Shown piece after piece: positions 5,336 to 8,767 of a stretch of DNA of 8,767 bases (position 1 is its first letter; the number at the start of each line of letters is the position of its first letter). The stretch lies in assembly GCA_964434425.1 (NCBI GenBank), contig CAYSVH010000032.1:1-8767 (forward strand). The letters run 5' to 3'. Made by a program: the position numbers and the translations under genes. The stretch is from CALMEC01 sp964434425. GTDB taxonomy: Bacteria > Actinomycetota > Thermoleophilia > Miltoncostaeales > Miltoncostaeaceae. The notes under the pieces were generated by a model. The model did not search any database, was not told the DNA's origin, and saw nothing but the letters and a program-made list of their open reading frames with translations.

Positions 5336-8286
5336 TGATCCTCGATGGTCTCTCCCCCGAGCAGCGTGATGCGGTAACCCACGGCGGGGGACCGATGCTC
5401 GTCGTCGCCGGCGCGGGCTCCGGCAAGACACGGGTCCTCACGCACCGTCTCGCGTGGCTCGTCGAGAACGGCGCGGAACCCGATCAGATCGTCGCGCTGA
5501 CGTTCAGCGCACAGGCTGCCGACGAGCTTCGCACGCGGGCCGAGGCGCTCCTGGGGCGTGCACACGACTCGCTGCGCGTGATGACGTTCCACTCGTTCGC
5601 GGGTGAGCTCGCCCGTGTCCACGGAGTGGAGCACGGGCTCCTGCCGCCGGCGGTATGGGCGACCGAGGAGGAGCGCGCGCTCCTCATGCTGGACCGCATC
5701 GGCGAGCTCGACCTCATGCGCCACGACCTGCGGAGCGGGGCGGGCGGGGTGGTCGACGACATCATCCGCCGGATCGAGCGCTGCAAGAACGAACTCGTCA
5801 CCGCCGAGGACTTCGTCCGGTACGCGACCGTCGCCCTCGAGGAGTCGGCGTCCCGCAAGGAACGGGTCGAGCGTGAGCGGGATCTCGAGTTCGCCCGTGC
5901 GTACCGGGCGCACGACAGGTGGCTCGCCGAGGAGGGGCTCGTCGACTTCGGAGAGGCGATCGTCCGTGCCGTGACCGTGCTGCGGAGCAACCCCGACCGG
6001 CTCGCCGCGGTGCGCGAGGGCGTCCGCCACGTCCTCGTCGACGAGTTCCAGGACACGGACTTCGCCCAGTCCCAGCTGCTCTACCTGATCGGTGACGCGG
6101 CCGACAGCGTGGTGGCCGTGGGCGACGACGACCAGGGGATCTACCGCTTCCGCGGCGCTTCCACAAAGAACATCATGGACTTCCGGGCCCGGTACCCGCA
6201 CCGGCGCGAGATCCGGCTGGAGCGCAACCATCGGTCCACCCAGTCGATCCTCGACGCGGCGCATGCCCTCGTGGAGCCGCTGCCGAACCGGGCCGACAAG
6301 CACCTCGTGGCGCGTGAGGACGCGACGGGTCCCTCGCCGCAATTCTGGATCGCACGGGACGAGGACGGGCAGGCGCGCGCGGTGGCCGAGGCCATCCTCC
6401 ACAACCAGTCACAGGGCATCCCGCTGGAAGAGCAGGCCATCCTGATGGACTCGGTGCGCACGGAGGCGCCGGCGTTCGTCCGCGTGCTCGAGGCGGAGGG
6501 CATCCCGCATCAGGTCCACGGAGGACTCGGCCTCTTCGAGCGGCGTGAGGTGCGGGAGACGATGGCGTGGCTGCGCGCGCTCGCCGACCCGGACGACCCG
6601 CAGGCGCACCTGCGTCTCGCCGGGGACCTCGGGCTTCCCTGGGCGGAGAGCACCGACGCCGTACATCTGGCTGAGGAGCGGCACGAGACCGCGACCCTGG
6701 CGCTGGCGCGTGTGGCCGAGTCGGTGGACCGCCCCGAGTTCTCGGAGGTGCTCGACGCCATCGGCCCGGCCATCGTCGGACCGCCCGCGGATCTCGTGCG
6801 CCAGGTACTCGACCTCACCGGGGTCCGGACGCGGGCTCTCGCACTGGGAGGGGCGGAGGGCGCGGCGCGGCTCGCCGGACTGGCGGCGTTGGAGCGCCTC
6901 TCCATCGAGCTCGCCGAGCGGGACCCGTCGGTCGACGGCCCGACGCTCGTGGCACGTCTGGTCGGGCTCTCCGAGGTCGGCCACCGAGGACGGGTCGAGC
7001 GGAGCTCGGAGCGGACGGGTGTCCAGGTCTCGACCATCCACCAATCCAAGGGTCTCGAGTTCGACGCCGTGTTCGTGGTGGGTCTCGTCTCGTCGCGCGT
7101 GCCCGGACGCGACCGCCGGGGTGCGGACATCCCGGACGCCCTCCTCCCCGAATCCATCGAGCGGGGTCGCGACGCGCACGTCGCCGAGAAGCGGCGCCTC
7201 TTCTACGTCGCGCTCACGCGTGCGCGCCGCCATCTCGTCCTCTCGACCTACGAGCAGGGGGAGCGCAGCGCGCAGAAGCCGTCCGTGTTCTTCGAGGAGG
7301 CACGAGCGGCCGTCGGCGACCCGGAGCCCGAGGCCGTCGGGGCCGGTCCGGAACGCTCCATCCTCGATGCGATCGCCCAGGCACGCCGCGATCTGGAGAC
7401 GGTCGTCCAGAAGGCCGCACGCATCCGGACGGAGGGCGGGGACGAGACCGCCGCGCGCGCTGCCGTCGACGAACGCATCGAGGCGCTGCTCGTGGCGCAG
7501 ACCGTCGCGTTCGATCCTCCCCGGCTCGGTCCCGCGGCCACGCCTCCGCCGAATCCGTCGCCGAGGGCCATCGAGATCTCGCCCAGTGATCTCCAGGCGT
7601 ATCGGATCTGCCCGCTGCGCTATCGCTTCTCGCGGGTGGACCGCGTCCCGTCACTCCACCGTTCGTCGGGCTCGGTGGGCACCGCCCTCCACCTGGCGCT
7701 CGAGACGCACTATCGCCCCGGCGGACCCGGCGGCGACGGCCAGGATCTCGTCAAGCGCTTCGCCGAGCAGATGGAGCGACTCGGGGTGGCCGACACGCCG
7801 GAAGGACAGCAGGCGATGATCCGTGCGCAGGAGCAGCTGCCCAAGTACCACGACAAGCTCCGGCGATCGGACCGCGACGTTCGCGGCGTGGAGCGGCGCT
7901 TCACGCTCCCGCTCGGGCGTCACACGGTCCGTGGACGCGTGGACCGCATGGACTTCCGCCCCGGCAACGCACCCGGCTTCCAGACCGTGGACTACAAGAG
8001 CGGCAAGCCGCCGACCTACCAGGGCGTCGGCGATGAGGACATCGTCCTCGCGCTCTACATGGAGGCGGTGCGGGCCAACGGCGCTCCCAGCCGTGGCGCG
8101 CAGCTGGACTACGTCCTCGACGGGGACTCCCGTCCGTTCGACCCCGATCCCGGCGAGCTCCGGTCGCTGCTCGACGAGGCGGAGATGCTCGCCGATGCCG
8201 CCGCCGACGGCCGGTTCGACCCCACCCCCGGATTCCACTGCCGCAGCTGCGACTACCAACTCCTGTGCCCGGAGCGTGATCGATGA
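5335..8286 (+). CDS. UvrD/Rep-family SF1 helicase fused to a RecB-type iron-sulfur nuclease
   Basis: Predicted ATP-driven DNA unwinding and nucleolytic processing, probably in double-strand break or replication repair. The 983-residue protein keeps all SF1A motifs: Q motif LSPEQRDAV (6-14), Walker A AGAGSGKT (25-32), Ia ALTFSAQAA (54-62), TFHSF (84-88), II VLVDEFQDT (233-241), III GDDDQGIYRFRGA (263-275), IV RLERNHRS (294-301), V STIHQSKGLEFD (566-577) and VI YVALTRARR (624-632). After a linker, a PD-(D/E)XK domain follows from about 745, with His786, Asp870 in GRVDRMD, and Asp886 and Lys888 in VDYKSGK. Cys759 plus Cys969, Cys972 and Cys978 (CxxCx5C) match the 4Fe-4S pattern of AddB- and Cas4-type nucleases. 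The start is GTG at 5335; a longer in-frame start at 5257 adds residues of no helicase character. It overlaps the next gene by ATGA. It could work alone or as half of an AdnAB/AddAB-like pair, but no partner lies in view. Confidence 0.92.
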   Translation: MILDGLSPEQRDAVTHGGGPMLVVAGAGSGKTRVLTHRLAWLVENGAEPDQIVALTFSAQAADELRTRAEALLGRAHDSLRVMTFHSFAGELARVHGVEHGLLPPAVWATEEERALLMLDRIGELDLMRHDLRSGAGGVVDDIIRRIERCKNELVTAEDFVRYATVALEESASRKERVERERDLEFARAYRAHDRWLAEEGLVDFGEAIVRAVTVLRSNPDRLAAVREGVRHVLVDEFQDTDFAQSQLLYLIGDAADSVVAVGDDDQGIYRFRGASTKNIMDFRARYPHRREIRLERNHRSTQSILDAAHALVEPLPNRADKHLVAREDATGPSPQFWIARDEDGQARAVAEAILHNQSQGIPLEEQAILMDSVRTEAPAFVRVLEAEGIPHQVHGGLGLFERREVRETMAWLRALADPDDPQAHLRLAGDLGLPWAESTDAVHLAEERHETATLALARVAESVDRPEFSEVLDAIGPAIVGPPADLVRQVLDLTGVRTRALALGGAEGAARLAGLAALERLSIELAERDPSVDGPTLVARLVGLSEVGHRGRVERSSERTGVQVSTIHQSKGLEFDAVFVVGLVSSRVPGRDRRGADIPDALLPESIERGRDAHVAEKRRLFYVALTRARRHLVLSTYEQGERSAQKPSVFFEEARAAVGDPEPEAVGAGPERSILDAIAQARRDLETVVQKAARIRTEGGDETAARAAVDERIEALLVAQTVAFDPPRLGPAATPPPNPSPRAIEISPSDLQAYRICPLRYRFSRVDRVPSLHRSSGSVGTALHLALETHYRPGGPGGDGQDLVKRFAEQMERLGVADTPEGQQAMIRAQEQLPKYHDKLRRSDRDVRGVERRFTLPLGRHTVRGRVDRMDFRPGNAPGFQTVDYKSGKPPTYQGVGDEDIVLALYMEAVRANGAPSRGAQLDYVLDGDSRPFDPDPGELRSLLDEAEMLADAAADGRFDPTPGFHCRSCDYQLLCPERDR

Positions 8287-8767
8287 GCGTGACCGTCGCG
8301 ACGATGGAGGTCGGCCAGCCGGTCGAGGGCGTGTTCGCGGTCCGCAACAAGGAACGACGTCTCTCGCGCCAGGGCACCGCGTACCTCGCCGTCACCCTCG
8401 CCGACGCCACCGGAGCGATCGCCGCGTACGTCTTCGAACAGGCGGACTTCTTCGGTGAACAGTTCTCGGTGGGCGATCGCATCCGCGTCGCGGGACAGGT
8501 CATCGCGCGAAGCGGACGTCCCGCCCTGCGGATCCGCCATCTCCGCCCGGCCGCCGACGAGGTGGCGGCCGAGGAACTCCTTCCCCGCAGCCATCGTGAG
8601 CCCGAGGAGCTCATGGGCTTCGCAGAGGTGCTCACCACGGAGATCGCCGACGCCGGGTACCGCGACCTGGTCACCGCCGTCTTCTCGGACGCCGCGCTCG
8701 CCCAGGGGTGGCTGTCGGCGCCGTGCACCCGCTCGGGCCACCACGCGTACCGGGGTGGCCTCCTCGA
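8283..8767 (+). CDS. OB-fold/HD-domain 3'-5' exonuclease, YhaM-like (3' end outside window)
   Basis: Only the first 161 residues are visible. An N-terminal OB-fold nucleic-acid-binding domain (about 8-90) contains VGQPVEGVFAVRNKERR, a central AYLAVTLADATGAIAAYVF (33-51) and RVAGQVIARSGRPALRIRHLRP (68-89). This is the arrangement found in YhaM/Cbf1 proteins. A helical linker follows. The last residues (SGHHAYRGGLL, with His153-His154) match the start of the HD phosphohydrolase domain. Family members are metal-dependent 3'-5' exonucleases acting on RNA and single-stranded DNA. The ATG overlaps the TGA of the helicase-nuclease gene (ATGA, 8283-8286), so translation is probably coupled and the two share a promoter. 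The catalytic HD pair lies beyond the edge, so activity cannot be checked. Confidence 0.85.
   Translation, partial: MSVTVATMEVGQPVEGVFAVRNKERRLSRQGTAYLAVTLADATGAIAAYVFEQADFFGEQFSVGDRIRVAGQVIARSGRPALRIRHLRPAADEVAAEELLPRSHREPEELMGFAEVLTTEIADAGYRDLVTAVFSDAALAQGWLSAPCTRSGHHAYRGGLL

Noticed and set aside
5197..6402. Leftward open frame of 401 codons
   Set aside because: It is antisense to the N-terminal helicase motifs and is an artefact of codon bias.
6545..7819. Rightward open frame of 424 codons
   Set aside because: It overlaps the helicase in another frame; it is serine/arginine-rich nonsense, while the helicase frame holds motifs V and VI and the nuclease.

Overview
This is a high-GC chromosomal window with strong G/C preference at third codon positions, dense coding and several genes that appear to be transcribed without a leader. 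The ClpP sequence (AMSMG around the catalytic serine, IHQVSGG around the histidine), the Pta domain layout and the DUF6636-like secreted proteins suggest a high-GC actinobacterium, possibly class Thermoleophilia. That placement is an inference from remembered family resemblance, not a search. The content looks like core and house-keeping genes. I see no mobile element, CRISPR array, rRNA or tRNA.

Layout. On the left, leftward, is phosphate acetyltransferase pta (1-1361), cut by the window edge. As given, it carries a +1 frameshift at about base 191. A roughly 330-base divergent intergenic region separates it from a rightward SpoU/TrmH-family RNA methyltransferase (1696-2295), which is followed by a strong hairpin (2390-2431). 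A gene-free stretch with several palindromes (about 2448-2800) leads to the UUCG-type terminator of the leftward clpP (2832-3440). Upstream of clpP on the same strand is a small four-helix membrane protein (3549-4001). A second divergent region (4002-4254) contains an 8-base inverted repeat. It precedes two rightward tandem paralogues (4255-4710 and 4776-5234), which encode secreted proteins with eight conserved cysteines, resembling DUF6636. Last comes a probable two-gene operon: a large SF1 helicase fused to a RecB-type nuclease with a four-cysteine iron-sulfur signature (5335-8286), overlapping by ATGA a YhaM-like OB-fold/HD-domain exonuclease (8283 to the edge).

Functional themes. Pta belongs to acetyl-CoA/acetate overflow metabolism, and its partner ackA may lie beyond the left edge. 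ClpP is the proteolytic core of Clp proteases. The helicase-nuclease and the YhaM-like protein form a translationally coupled nucleic-acid processing pair. The paralogue pair is a small exported module of unknown role. At four genes a TANNNT -10 element ends 6 or 7 bases before the start codon, which predicts leaderless mRNAs. Only pta and clpP have clear Shine-Dalgarno sequences.

The points most worth a second look are the pta frameshift, the duplicated eight-cysteine exported proteins, the single-chain helicase-nuclease, and the shared leaderless promoter layout. I do not see firm evidence of a wholly new system.
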